NCBI RefSeq assembly: GCF_900090315.1
Contig: NZ_FMHZ01000002.1
Location: 6,728,501 to 6,792,500, forward strand
Length of the DNA stretch: 64,000 bases
Direction of reading: 5' to 3'
Source: Micromonospora citrea
GTDB lineage: Bacteria; Actinomycetota; Actinomycetes; Mycobacteriales; Micromonosporaceae
Below the pieces are notes generated by a model that worked only from the letters and a program-made list of their open reading frames with translations, did not search any database and had not been told where the DNA came from. Position numbers and translations under genes: made by a program. Positions 54,567-63,141 of this stretch are shown piece after piece (positions within the stretch are counted from its first letter, which is position 1; every line of letters starts with the position of its first letter).

Positions 54567-55295
54567 TCAATTGGCGGGCAGCGTCGCCCAGACGACCTTG
54601 CCGTCGCCGGCCGGCACGCTGCCCCAGCGCTGGGTCAGCTCACGGACGAGCATCAGCCCCCGGCCACCCTCGGCCAGCAGGTCGGGGGAGCCGGCCCGGG
54701 CCGAGCCCCGGCACCCGTCCACCACCGTCAGGTGCAGGTACGGCCGGCGCAGGGTCACGGTCACCTGCATCGGGGTCCCGGCATGCCGGACCACGTTGCC
54801 GACCAGCTCGCTGAGCACCAGCGAGGCCGGGCCGACCGCCTGCGGCAGGTTCCACCGGGCGCACGCGTCGGCGACCAGCTCACGGGCCCGCCGACAGGCC
54901 CCCGCCACCGGTTCGAGCCGGGCCCGCAGCCGCGGCACCGCCGCGGCGTTGGCCACCCGGGTCGCCTCCTCGCAGTCGGGGCGCACCGGGACCACCCGGC
55001 ACGCGGTCGACTCCGCCAGCCACCCCGCCGCCTCCGGCGGCGGGGCGCAGAGCACCACGGGTACGGCCGGCCAGTCGGCGGCGCGCCGGGCGGCGGCCGC
55101 GAAGACCGAGAGCGCGAGCCGGTCGCGCACGGTGACGTCGGTCAGGTCGACCACGAGCGCGTCGGGCTGGGCCGCCAGGCAGTCCTCCAGCACGGTGTGC
55201 ACCGCGCGCATGGTGCCGAGGTCGAGGCCGCCGCGAAGCCGTACGACGGTCACGGGCGACGCGTCGCGCACCTCGCAGGTGATCCGGCTCGACAT
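54567..55295 (-). CDS. STAS domain fused to RsbW-type ATPase (anti-sigma kinase-like)
   Basis: A 242-residue fusion. Residues 1-90 are STAS-like (VVRLRGGLDLGTMRAVHTVL and ALVVDLTDVTVRDRLALSVF). The usual D-S-S/T-G is D58-R-L-A, so no phospho-acceptor exists. Residues about 115-242 are a GHKL ATPase: the N-box is LVLSELVGNVVRHAG, G1 is degenerate (VVDGCRGSARAG) and G2 is GGRGLMLVREL. Such ATPases bind sigma factors or phosphorylate STAS antagonists. ATG 55295 lies behind GAGGG; ATG 55313 is possible. A GTTT-N16-GGGTAG promoter precedes it. Confidence 0.87.
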   Translation of the reverse strand: MSSRITCEVRDASPVTVVRLRGGLDLGTMRAVHTVLEDCLAAQPDALVVDLTDVTVRDRLALSVFAAAARRAADWPAVPVVLCAPPPEAAGWLAESTACRVVPVRPDCEEATRVANAAAVPRLRARLEPVAGACRRARELVADACARWNLPQAVGPASLVLSELVGNVVRHAGTPMQVTVTLRRPYLHLTVVDGCRGSARAGSPDLLAEGGRGLMLVRELTQRWGSVPAGDGKVVWATLPAN

Positions 55296-55331
55296 GGTGC
55301 CCTCGCTTCGCATCGTCGGGGAGCCTGCGAA

Positions 55332-55357
55332 CTACCCGGGCGCGACGGGGACCAAAC
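55332..55357 (-). promoter_or_regulatory. SigB/SigF-type promoter (GTTT-N16-GGGTAG) for the STAS-ATPase gene
   Basis: On the minus strand, GTTT (55357-55354) and GGGTAG (55337-55332) are 16 nt apart and 37 bp before the ATG. A sigma factor controlling its own anti-sigma gene would form a feedback loop. Confidence 0.65.
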
Positions 55358-55398
55358 CGGCCGGGCGACCACACCGGCCGCCCGACCCGCCGGCCGGG

Positions 55399-55863
55399 TC
55401 ACCGGCCGGATCTCCCCCGCGTGGTCAGCAGGCCGAGCGCGATCATGCCGACGCCGAGGAACAGGTGCAGCCAGTTGTCGGCGTTGTTCACCGGGACGAA
55501 GTTGGCCCCGCTGTCGTGGTCGACCACCAGGCCGTAGAGCCAGAGCACCAGGTAGATGGCGCCGCCGCCGACCAGGAACGTCCGGGCGCCGGAGACCGTC
55601 CTGGCCAGCGCCAGCCCGGCCACCCCGAAGAGCAGGTGGACGAGGTTGTGCAGCACCGAGACCTGGAAGAGGCCGAGCAGCTTGGCGTCGGACTCGTGCC
55701 CGGCGAACCGCAGGTCGCCGTAGTCGCTGGTGATGCCCGGCACGAAGCCGAGCACGCCGATCAGGAGGAAGACCACCGCCACGACGGTGGCGGCCCGCCG
55801 GACGGGCGCCTTGCCGTCAGCCGGATTGCGCCGGGCGCGGGAGTGCGCCATGGGACCGGTCAC
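55399..55863 (-). CDS. DUF4383 membrane protein
   Basis: A 154-residue protein with four hydrophobic helices (VVAVVFLLIGVLGFVPGI, NLVHLLFGVAGLALA, FLVGGGAIYLVLWLYGLVV and WLHLFLGVGMIALGLL). The H-x-LFG and N-x-AD-x-WLH motifs are typical of DUF4383, a family with unknown function in actinobacteria. GTG 55863 lies 6 nt behind GAGGAG; ATG 55851 is the alternative. A GTTT-N15-GGGAAG box lies 42 bp upstream. Confidence 0.83.
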   Translation of the reverse strand: MTGPMAHSRARRNPADGKAPVRRAATVVAVVFLLIGVLGFVPGITSDYGDLRFAGHESDAKLLGLFQVSVLHNLVHLLFGVAGLALARTVSGARTFLVGGGAIYLVLWLYGLVVDHDSGANFVPVNNADNWLHLFLGVGMIALGLLTTRGRSGR

Positions 55864-55904
55864 CGCCGTCTCCTCACTGTGCGGGAACGCTGAGCGGTCC
55901 GCGC

Positions 55905-55929
55905 CTTCCCGCTTCCCGCCCCGCCAAAC
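55905..55929 (-). promoter_or_regulatory. Variant SigB/SigF-type promoter candidate (GTTT-N15-GGGAAG)
   Basis: On the minus strand, GTTT (55929-55926) and GGGAAG (55910-55905), 42 bp before the DUF4383 GTG start. The spacing resembles that of the canonical sites. Confidence 0.42.
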
Positions 55930-55995
55930 CCGCGCGCCCGAGGGCGTCCCCGTTGCGCGGCAGCGCGCCACGCCGGCGACGGCACCCGCGCAACG

Positions 55996-56029
55996 GGGGC
56001 CGGTCCGACCTGCCAGGCGGACCGGCCCC
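55996..56029 (-). terminator. Hairpin after the GT4 gene
   Basis: A perfect 12-nt stem GGGGCCGGTCCG/CGGACCGGCCCC just beyond the stop of the glycosyltransferase gene. Confidence 0.7.
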
Positions 56030-56039
56030 GGAGCGCGGA

Positions 56040-57197
56040 TCAGACCGGTTGCAGGCGCGGGGCGGAGGCGAGCTGGCGGACCCGCTCGTAGAGGTCCACG
56101 TACCGCTGTGCCATCACGGCGGGGGTGAAGCGGACGGCGGCCTCGCGCCGGCACTCGTCCGGATCGAGGAGGCTCGCGGCCAGCAACAGGTCGGCCAGCT
56201 CCTCCTCGTCGTCGGTGAGCAGGCCGGTGCGGCCGTGCTCGATCAGCTCCGGCAGGCAGCCCCGCGCCGTCGCCACCACCGGCGTGCCCAGGGCCAGCGA
56301 CTCGACCACCGCCGTGCCGCCCGGCTCCTCCCAGCGCAGCGGGAACAGCGAGGCACGGGCGCCCGCCAGCAGGTCGTCACGCTCCTGACCGGCCACGGTG
56401 CCCACCCAGCGGACCAGGTCGCCGTCGACGTGCGGCGCGACCTCGTCGTAGAAGAACCGGACGTCCGGGTTCTGCCGGGCCTCGTCGCCGGCGGCGGCCA
56501 GGTCCTCCGGCCGGTGGTACGGCCCGACCGGCCCGGCGAGCACCAGCGGCACCCCCACCCGGCGGGCCAGCCGGGCGCCCACGTCCTGCCCCTTGCCGGG
56601 GTTGATCCGGCCCAGGATGACCAGGTGGTCACCCTTCTCTGCCCGGGGCCGCCGGTCGGCGTCGACGGCCAGCGGGGTGGACAGGTGCACGTGGCCCACG
56701 GAGTGCTCCCGCAGCGCCTGGGGCGCCCGGGCCAGCTGCGAGGCGGAGACCCCGTTGACCCGTACCCGGTCGCCGCCGTCGAGGTTGCCGTAGAGCGCCG
56801 GGTGCTTGGCCAGGTCCCAGTGCAGGGTGTGCAGCGCAGGCGGGGCGTCCGGGCCCATCGCGGCGAGCGTCGCCAGGCCCACCGCCTCCACGTGGTCGTG
56901 CACCAGGTCGATGTCGTCGCGGGAGTGCAGCGCGCGCACCACCCCGAACAGGTGCGCCTGGGAGATGCCGCAGACCTGGTTGTACGGGCGTTGCAGGGCG
57001 TGGAACTGCCCGTCGGGGAAGACGGAGATCTTCTCGTCGACCGGGAGGGTGCTGCTGTCGACCGACGCGAGCACCACCCGCACGCCGAGGCGGCGCAGCT
57101 CCGGCACCAGCGTCGCGATCACGTTCTCGATCCCGCCGTAGCCGGGGGGCGGCACGGACAGCCACGGACCGGCGTTCATCAGGACGGTGAGGCTCAT
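56040..57197 (-). CDS. GT4 glycosyltransferase
   Basis: A 385-residue GT-B enzyme. It opens with PGYGGIENVIATLVPELRRL (acceptor-side glycine loop), then LVHDHVEAVGLATLA. The donor domain has LVILGRINPGKGQDVGARLA and RWEEPGGTAVVESLALGTPV, with the E-x7-E nucleotide-sugar motif. Product unknown. It is 76 bp downstream of the GpgS-like gene on the same strand, and both could act on one glycoside. Confidence 0.85.
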   Translation of the reverse strand: MSLTVLMNAGPWLSVPPPGYGGIENVIATLVPELRRLGVRVVLASVDSSTLPVDEKISVFPDGQFHALQRPYNQVCGISQAHLFGVVRALHSRDDIDLVHDHVEAVGLATLAAMGPDAPPALHTLHWDLAKHPALYGNLDGGDRVRVNGVSASQLARAPQALREHSVGHVHLSTPLAVDADRRPRAEKGDHLVILGRINPGKGQDVGARLARRVGVPLVLAGPVGPYHRPEDLAAAGDEARQNPDVRFFYDEVAPHVDGDLVRWVGTVAGQERDDLLAGARASLFPLRWEEPGGTAVVESLALGTPVVATARGCLPELIEHGRTGLLTDDEEELADLLLAASLLDPDECRREAAVRFTPAVMAQRYVDLYERVRQLASAPRLQPV

Positions 57198-57273
57198 CGT
57201 GCGGGATTCCTTCCCTCGGCGGGGCTCTGGGCCGTCCGCGACCGGTCGACTGCGTTCGGCTGCGGCCGGGCGT

Positions 57274-58290
57274 TCACGCCGCGGCCACCCGTCGGCGGGG
57301 GATCCGGTGCCGCAGCTCGGCCAGGGGCGGCCGCTCCTCGACGGAGACGTCGCTGACGACGATCTCCCGTTCCAGGTTGGGCAGCGCGTCGGAGCCGCCG
57401 CGCCGGAACTGGGTCAGCAGGGCGGCGGGCATCGCGCCCGGCGCGGCCCAGCCGCGCCGCTGCAACCGCGACCACGCGGTGAGCATGATCTGGGCCGACA
57501 TCCGGCCCAGCGCGGCGGTGTCCTGGTGGCGGTGCTTGCGCTCGCCCAGGTCCACCTGGGCCAGCGCGTCCAGCCCGACCAGGTCGAGCAGGTCGATCAG
57601 CATCGCCGTCTCCACGCCGTAGCCGGAGACGAACGGCACCCGCTCCAGCACCTCCCGGCGGCCGGCGTACTCACCGGCGAGCGGCTGCACGAAGCCGGCC
57701 AGTTCCGGCCAGAACAGGTTGAGCATCGGCCGGGCCATCAGCTCCGTCACCCGGCCGCCGCCGTCGGCCTCCACGCTTGCCGTCCCCACCAGCGGGCGGT
57801 GGTAGAAGCCCTTGACGAAGTCGACCGACGGGTCGGTCAACAGCGGGCCGAGCAGCCCGGTCACGAAGTGCGGCCGGAACTCCCGCAGGTCGGCGTCGAC
57901 GAACGCGACCACGTCTCCCTCAGCCGCGGCCAGCCCGGCCCACAGCGCGTCGCCCTTGCCGCTCAGCCGGGGCAGGCCCCGGGTCATCGCGTCCTGGCTG
58001 ACGACCTCCGCGCCGGCGGCCCGGGCCACCCGCGCGGTGCCGTCGGTGGACCGGGAGTCGACCACGATCAGCTCGTCCACGAGGGCCACCCGGTCCATCA
58101 GGTGCTCCCGGATCGTCGACACGATCGCGCCGACCGTCGCCTCCTCGTTGTGAGCCGGCAGCACCACGCTGACCCGGCTGTCACCCTTGGCGCGCATGAG
58201 CCGCCGCGCCGGCCAGTCGGCCGCGGACGTGGTCCGGTAGGTGGCCCACGCCTCCACCACCGGTGAAACCATCGCTTCCGAGTTCCGCAC
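57274..58290 (-). CDS. gpgS: GT2 glycosyltransferase, glucosyl-3-phosphoglycerate synthase-like
   Basis: About 338 residues. The GT-A core shows VVLPAHNEEATVGAIVSTI, VVDSRSTDGTARVA, KGDALWAGLAA and VAFVDADLREF (metal DxD). GYGVETAMLIDLLD and DLGERKHRHQ are signatures of glucosyl-3-phosphoglycerate synthase, the first enzyme of glucosylglycerate or methylglucose polysaccharide synthesis in actinobacteria. Start GTG 58290 behind GGGGG; ATG 58272 is the alternative. It is divergent from a Gfo/Idh oxidoreductase gene. Confidence 0.8.
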   Translation of the reverse strand: MRNSEAMVSPVVEAWATYRTTSAADWPARRLMRAKGDSRVSVVLPAHNEEATVGAIVSTIREHLMDRVALVDELIVVDSRSTDGTARVARAAGAEVVSQDAMTRGLPRLSGKGDALWAGLAAAEGDVVAFVDADLREFRPHFVTGLLGPLLTDPSVDFVKGFYHRPLVGTASVEADGGGRVTELMARPMLNLFWPELAGFVQPLAGEYAGRREVLERVPFVSGYGVETAMLIDLLDLVGLDALAQVDLGERKHRHQDTAALGRMSAQIMLTAWSRLQRRGWAAPGAMPAALLTQFRRGGSDALPNLEREIVVSDVSVEERPPLAELRHRIPRRRVAAA

Positions 58291-58482
58291 AGGCACCCCC
58301 TGATCGTGGCGGAAAAACCTTCCCTGGTTTTCCCACTGCCGCGCTCGCGCTAACCGCACCATGCCTAACAGCTTGATCACGAAGACGACGCGGCCGGGTT
58401 CCTCACCGGTGAACGTTTCATTGCGTCCGCGTGGGGGGAGTGCAGTCGGCGGAACGTGAAACCGTGGCGGAAGGGCTTTTAC

Positions 58483-59490
58483 ATGCGCACGTGCCGGGTG
58501 GGACTGGTAGGGGCCGGCGGGGTGGCGCAGCGCCACGCCCGGGTGTTGGGCGGCTTCGCCGACGTGGAGCTGCTCGGGGTGACCGACGTGGTGCCGGAGG
58601 CGGCGGCGGAACTGGCCGGCGCGCACGGCGCCCGCACGTTCGGCGACGTCGAGGAGCTGCTGGCCGCCGGGCCGGACGCGGTGTACGTCTGCGTGCCCCC
58701 GTTCGCGCACGGGCCCGCCGAGGAGGCGGTCATCGCGGCCGGGGTGCCGATGTTCGTGGAGAAGCCGGTCGCGGTCGACCTGGCCACCGCCGAGCACGTC
58801 GCCGACCTCGTCGCCCGGCGGGGGCTGCTCACCGGCGTCGGGCACCACTGGCGGTACCTGCCGGTGGTGCAGCGGGCGCGGGAGCTGCTCGCCGACCGCC
58901 CGGTGCGGATGGTCAGCGGCGCGTGGTGGGACAAGGTGCCCCCGGTCGCCTGGTGGTCCAGGCAGGACCGTTCCGGCGGCCCGGTGGTGGAGCAGGCCGC
59001 CCACGTGCTGGACCTCGTCCGGTCGCTGGTCGGAGAGGCGACGGAGGTCACCGCGTACGGCAACGGCACCCCGCCGCCCGTCGACGGCGCCGACATCGAC
59101 TCGGTGACCACCGCGGCGCTGCGGTTCGCCGGCGGCGCGGTCGGCACGCTGACCGCCGCGTGCGTGCTCGGCTGGAAGCACCGCGCCGGGCTGGAGATCC
59201 TCGCCGACGGGCTGGCCCTGTCGCTGACCGAGGACGGCCTGGTGGTCCGCGACGCCGACGGCGAGCGCCGCTACGACGCCGACCCCGAGGCCGCCCGGGT
59301 GGCCGTCGACCGGGCCTTCGTCGACGCGGTCCGGGGCGTCGGCGACGACGTGCGCGTCCCGTACGCCGAGGCGCTCGGCACCCAGCGGCTCGCTCTCGCG
59401 GTCGCCGACTCCGCCCGCACCGGCCGGACCGTACGCCTGGACGTCCCGGCCGCCGCGCCGCTCGCCACGGGGGTGACCGTCGATGCGTGA
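58483..59490 (+). CDS. Gfo/Idh/MocA-family oxidoreductase
   Basis: A 335-residue NAD(P)-dependent sugar or cyclitol dehydrogenase. The Rossmann loop is VGLVGAGGVAQRHARVLGG. EKPVAVDLATAEHV has the conserved E-K-P. The substrate side has GVGHHWRYLPVVQR and GGPVVEQAAHVLDLVR, with the His near the usual catalytic position. ATG 58483 lies behind GGAAGGG. Its stop overlaps the dehydrogenase gene that follows by 8 bp. It probably oxidises or reduces a sugar-like intermediate. Confidence 0.86.
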   Translation: MRTCRVGLVGAGGVAQRHARVLGGFADVELLGVTDVVPEAAAELAGAHGARTFGDVEELLAAGPDAVYVCVPPFAHGPAEEAVIAAGVPMFVEKPVAVDLATAEHVADLVARRGLLTGVGHHWRYLPVVQRARELLADRPVRMVSGAWWDKVPPVAWWSRQDRSGGPVVEQAAHVLDLVRSLVGEATEVTAYGNGTPPPVDGADIDSVTTAALRFAGGAVGTLTAACVLGWKHRAGLEILADGLALSLTEDGLVVRDADGERRYDADPEAARVAVDRAFVDAVRGVGDDVRVPYAEALGTQRLALAVADSARTGRTVRLDVPAAAPLATGVTVDA

Positions 59491-60571
59491 CAAGGTCGTG
59501 GTGGTCACCGGGCCGGGCCGGGTGGAGCTGGTCGAGCAGGACGCCGCCGAGCTGAACGACGGCACCTTCCGGGTCGAGACGCTGTTCAGCGGCGTCTCCG
59601 CCGGCACCGAGCTGAGCTACGTCAAGGGCACCAACCCCTACCTGCACGTCACCTGGAACGCGGACCTCGGCCTGTTCCAGCCGGGCCGGGCGAGCACCCC
59701 GTACCCGGTCGACCGGCTCGGCTACATGCAGGTCGGCCGGGTGGTGGAGAGCCGCACGCCGGCGGTCGCCGTGGGCGCCGTCGGCGCCATGACCTACGGC
59801 CACCGCACCGGCTGGGTCGCCGACCCGGTCGCCGAGCGGTTCGTGCCGCTGCCCGACGACCTCGACCCGCTGCTCGGCGTCTACGTCGCGCACATGGGGC
59901 CGATCTGCGCCAACGGGGTGCTGCACGCCGCCGCCGACCTGTGCGGCACCGACGTGCGGTCCCTCGGCGACGGCGTCCGGGGCCGCCGGGTGGCGGTGGT
60001 CGGCAGCGGAGTCGTGGCCCTGCTCACCGCCCTGTTCGCCAAGCGTCACGGCGCCGCCTCGGTGGTGGTGCTCGACCCGACCCCGCAGCGGCGCGCCGTC
60101 GCCGAGGCGCTCGGCCTGGAGACCCTCGACCCGGAGGCCGACGACCCGGCGGTGGTGCTCAAGACCCGCTGGGCGCACGGCCCCGGCGACCGGGGCGCCG
60201 ACGTGGTGTTCCAGTGCCGCGGGCAGGCGTGGGCGCTGCAGCTCGCGCTGCGCCTGCTGCGCCCCCAGGGCACCGTCGTCGACCTGGCCTTCTACCAGGC
60301 CGGCGCGGACGCCGTCCGGTTCGGCGAGGAGTTCCACCACAACGGGCTTTCGCTGCGCTGCGCGCAGATCGGCCGGGTGCCGCGCGGGCTCGCCCCCACC
60401 TGGGACCGCGAGCGCCTCTCCGCCGAGACGATCGACCTGCTGCGGGCGTACGGGGACGTGGTCCGCAAGCACCTGGTGTCGGCGGTGGTGCCGTTCGAGG
60501 AGGCGCCGACCCTGCTGACCGACCTCGCCGAGCGGCGCCGGCAGGAACTGCAGGTGGTGCTGACCGTCTGA
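59483..60571 (+). CDS. Medium-chain dehydrogenase lacking the catalytic-zinc cysteine
   Basis: A 362-residue MDR-fold protein. Where zinc enzymes have C-G-S/T-D, it reads SGVSAGTELSYVKG, as in the BchC-like and threonine-dehydrogenase-like subgroup that lacks the Cys. The nucleotide loop is VAVVGSGVVALLTALFA. ADVVFQCRGQAWALQLAL follows. Start ATG 59483 overlaps the upstream oxidoreductase gene (8 bp), so they are translationally coupled and likely act on successive intermediates. Confidence 0.82.
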   Translation: MRDKVVVVTGPGRVELVEQDAAELNDGTFRVETLFSGVSAGTELSYVKGTNPYLHVTWNADLGLFQPGRASTPYPVDRLGYMQVGRVVESRTPAVAVGAVGAMTYGHRTGWVADPVAERFVPLPDDLDPLLGVYVAHMGPICANGVLHAAADLCGTDVRSLGDGVRGRRVAVVGSGVVALLTALFAKRHGAASVVVLDPTPQRRAVAEALGLETLDPEADDPAVVLKTRWAHGPGDRGADVVFQCRGQAWALQLALRLLRPQGTVVDLAFYQAGADAVRFGEEFHHNGLSLRCAQIGRVPRGLAPTWDRERLSAETIDLLRAYGDVVRKHLVSAVVPFEEAPTLLTDLAERRRQELQVVLTV

Positions 60572-60661
60572 GCGCGCCGCGCGGCCCGTCCGGGACGCGC
60601 CGCGTGGCGGCGCGCCGGGCGGGCCGCCGTCACCCGGCCCGGTCGCGTACCGTTGCCGCTC

Positions 60662-62953
60662 ATGGGTGTGTCGCAACGCTTGAAGAGCAGGTTCCGCCGG
60701 TTCCTCCAGCGCCCGGGGACGACGGTCGACCTGGGGCCGCTGGAGAAGCTGCTGCCCGCCATCGAGGCGCGCGAGGAGAAGCTGTCGGCGCTCGACGACG
60801 CCGAGCTGACCGAGGCCGCCGGCAATGCCACGGGCTACGAGGAGATCTGCGCGATCGGCCGGGAGGCCGCCCGCCGCGGCCTCGACCAGCGGCCGTACGA
60901 CGTGCAGCTGCTCGGTGCCATGGCCCTGCTCTCCGGCAAGGTCGCCGAGATGGCCACCGGCGAGGGCAAGACGCTCACCGCCACCGTCGCCGCCTACGGG
61001 CACGTCCGGCTGGGCAACGGGCCGGTGCACGTGCTCACCGTCAACGACTACCTGGCCCGCCGCGACGCCCAGTGGATGGAGCCCGTCTACACCCTGCTCG
61101 GCCTGACCGTCGGCTGGGTCAACGAGGCCTCCACCCCGCAGGAGCGGCGCGACGCGTACGCCTGCGACGTCACCTACGTCTCGGTCAGCGAGGCCGGCTT
61201 CGACTACCTGCGCGACCAGCTCGTGACCGACATCGCCGACCGGGTGCAGCCGCCGCTGCGCACGGCGATCGTCGACGAGGCCGACTCGATCCTCATCGAC
61301 GAGGCCCGGGTGCCGATGGTCCTCGCCGGCGCGGTGGCCAGCGAGCAGGATCCGGTGCACACGGCCGCCGCCCTGGTGCGCGGGCTGCGCAAGGGCAGGC
61401 ACTACACGGTGGCCGAGGACGGCCGCAGCGTGGCCTTCACCGCCGCCGGCCTCGCCGCCGTCGAGGCCAAGCTCGGCATCGACCTCTACGACGAGGAGCA
61501 CGTCGCGCAGCTCTCGGCGGTGAACGTGGCGCTGCACGCCCACGCCCTGCTGCACCGCGACGTCGACTACATCGTGCGGGACGGCACCGTCGAGCTGATC
61601 GACGAGATGCGCGGCCGGGTGGCGCAGCGCCGCCGCTGGCCCGACGGGCTCCAGGCGGCGGTGGAGGCCAAGGAGGGCCTGGACGCCACGGCCGAGGGCG
61701 AGGTGCTCGGCACGATCGCCGTGCAGGCGTACATCGGGCTCTACCCGACGGTGTGCGGCATGACGGCGACCGCCGTGCTGGTCGGCGACCAGCTCCGGGA
61801 GTTCTTCGGCCTCGAGGTGGCGGTGATCCCGCCGAACACCCCGTGCGTCCGCGAGGACGAGCCGGACCGGATCTACGCCACCCGGGCGGAGAAGGAGGAG
61901 GCGCTGATCGACGAGATCACCCGCTGCCACTCCGCCGGGCGGCCGGTGCTGGTCGGCACGCTGGACGTGAAGGAGTCCGAGGGGCTGGCCGCCGGCCTGA
62001 ACGCCGCCGGGGTGCCCTGCGTGGTGCTCAACGCCAAGAACGACGACGAGGAGGCGGCGATCATCGCCGAGGCCGGCGCGTACGGTGCCGTGACCGTCTC
62101 CACGCAGATGGCCGGCCGGGGCGTCGACATCCGGCTCGGCGGCAGCGACCAGGCCGACCGGGAGCGGGTCGCCGAGCTGGGCGGCCTCTACGTCATCGGC
62201 AGCGGCCGGCACGACAGCCGGCGCGTCGACGACCAGTTGCGCGGCCGCGCGGGCCGGCAGGGCGACCCGGGCGGGTCGGTCTTCTTCGTCAGCCTGGAGG
62301 ACGACCTCGTCGCGCGGCACGCCGGCGACGCCGTCCCGCCCTCGCCCCGGATGAACGCGGACGGCCTGGTCACCGACGAGCAGGTGGACTACGCCGTCGA
62401 GCACGCCCAGCGGGTCGCCGAGGGCGTCAACCACGAGATCCACCGCAACACCTGGCGCTACAGCGTGGTCATCGAGCAGCAGCGCAAGGCCCTCGCCGAG
62501 CGCCGCGAGCGGCTGCTGACCACCGACGTGGCGGCGCTGATGCTGCTGGACAAGGTGCCGGAGAAGGCCGGGGAGATGGACGAGGACCTGCTCGCGCGGG
62601 TCGCCCGGTCGATCGCCCTCTACCACCTCGACCGGCTCTGGGCCGACCACCTCGCCGAGCTGTCCGAGGTGCGCGAGGGTGTGCACCTGCGCGCGCTCGG
62701 CCGGCTCGACCCGCTCGACGAGTTCCACCGGGCCGCGGTGCCGGCGTTCAACGACCTGATCCCGGAGATCGAGAAGCGGACCATCGCGACCTTCGAGGAG
62801 ACCGAGTTCGGCGAGGACTGGGAGCCGGACGAGTCGAAGCTGGTCCGGCCGAGCGCCACCTGGACGTACCTGGTGCACGACAACCCGTTCGGCTCGGAGC
62901 TGGACCGGTTGATCGCCTCCGTGGGTCGACGGCTCGCCGCCGGCTCCCGCTGA
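60662..62953 (+). CDS. secA2: Accessory preprotein translocase ATPase SecA2
   Basis: A 763-residue SecA. ATPase motifs: MATGEGKTLTATVAAYGHV (Walker A), IVDEADSILIDEARVPM (Walker B/DEAD) and TQMAGRGVDIRLGG. The length is shorter than housekeeping SecA (about 900 or more) and the C-terminal zinc/SecB-binding tail is absent, as in actinobacterial SecA2. The role is export of a small subset of proteins. ATG 60662. An intrinsic terminator follows. Confidence 0.93.
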   Translation: MGVSQRLKSRFRRFLQRPGTTVDLGPLEKLLPAIEAREEKLSALDDAELTEAAGNATGYEEICAIGREAARRGLDQRPYDVQLLGAMALLSGKVAEMATGEGKTLTATVAAYGHVRLGNGPVHVLTVNDYLARRDAQWMEPVYTLLGLTVGWVNEASTPQERRDAYACDVTYVSVSEAGFDYLRDQLVTDIADRVQPPLRTAIVDEADSILIDEARVPMVLAGAVASEQDPVHTAAALVRGLRKGRHYTVAEDGRSVAFTAAGLAAVEAKLGIDLYDEEHVAQLSAVNVALHAHALLHRDVDYIVRDGTVELIDEMRGRVAQRRRWPDGLQAAVEAKEGLDATAEGEVLGTIAVQAYIGLYPTVCGMTATAVLVGDQLREFFGLEVAVIPPNTPCVREDEPDRIYATRAEKEEALIDEITRCHSAGRPVLVGTLDVKESEGLAAGLNAAGVPCVVLNAKNDDEEAAIIAEAGAYGAVTVSTQMAGRGVDIRLGGSDQADRERVAELGGLYVIGSGRHDSRRVDDQLRGRAGRQGDPGGSVFFVSLEDDLVARHAGDAVPPSPRMNADGLVTDEQVDYAVEHAQRVAEGVNHEIHRNTWRYSVVIEQQRKALAERRERLLTTDVAALMLLDKVPEKAGEMDEDLLARVARSIALYHLDRLWADHLAELSEVREGVHLRALGRLDPLDEFHRAAVPAFNDLIPEIEKRTIATFEETEFGEDWEPDESKLVRPSATWTYLVHDNPFGSELDRLIASVGRRLAAGSR

Positions 62954-62960
62954 CGCGTCC

Positions 62961-63003
62961 GGGCCCCTTCCGCGCCACCCGGCGCCGGAAGGGGCCCCCT
63001 TTT
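62961..63003 (+). terminator. Intrinsic terminator of secA2
   Basis: A stem GGGCCCCTTCCG/CGGAAGGGGCCC with a GC loop is followed by CCTTTT. Confidence 0.8.
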
Positions 63004-63008
63004 GCGCC

Positions 63009-63034
63009 GTTTCGACCCCGGTTTGCGAGGGTAG
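63009..63034 (+). promoter_or_regulatory. SigB/SigF-type promoter (GTTT-N16-GGGTAG) for the GAF-ANTAR gene
   Basis: GTTT at 63009-63012 and GGGTAG at 63029-63034 with a 16-nt spacer. The transcript would start near 63041, 29 nt before the leader ORF and about 97 nt before the GAF-ANTAR start. Confidence 0.62.
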
Positions 63035-63069
63035 TAGGGCGGGTCCGAAGAGTCGGGAGAGATCAGAAG

Positions 63070-63141
63070 ATGGAACAGGTGACGACGCCGGTCGGGCGAG
63101 CGGGAGCGCGCGCGGGTTCGGTGGAGGCTGTGCGGCGGTGA
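63070..63141 (+). CDS. Possible 23-aa leader ORF overlapping the GAF-ANTAR start
   Basis: ATG 63070, behind GGGAG at about 10 nt, opens a frame starting MEQVTTPVGRAG. It ends at a TGA that overlaps the GTG of the next gene (GTGA). Such coupling is typical of leader peptides that control downstream translation. It could also be chance. There is no run of rare or regulatory codons. Confidence 0.4.
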   Translation: MEQVTTPVGRAGARAGSVEAVRR

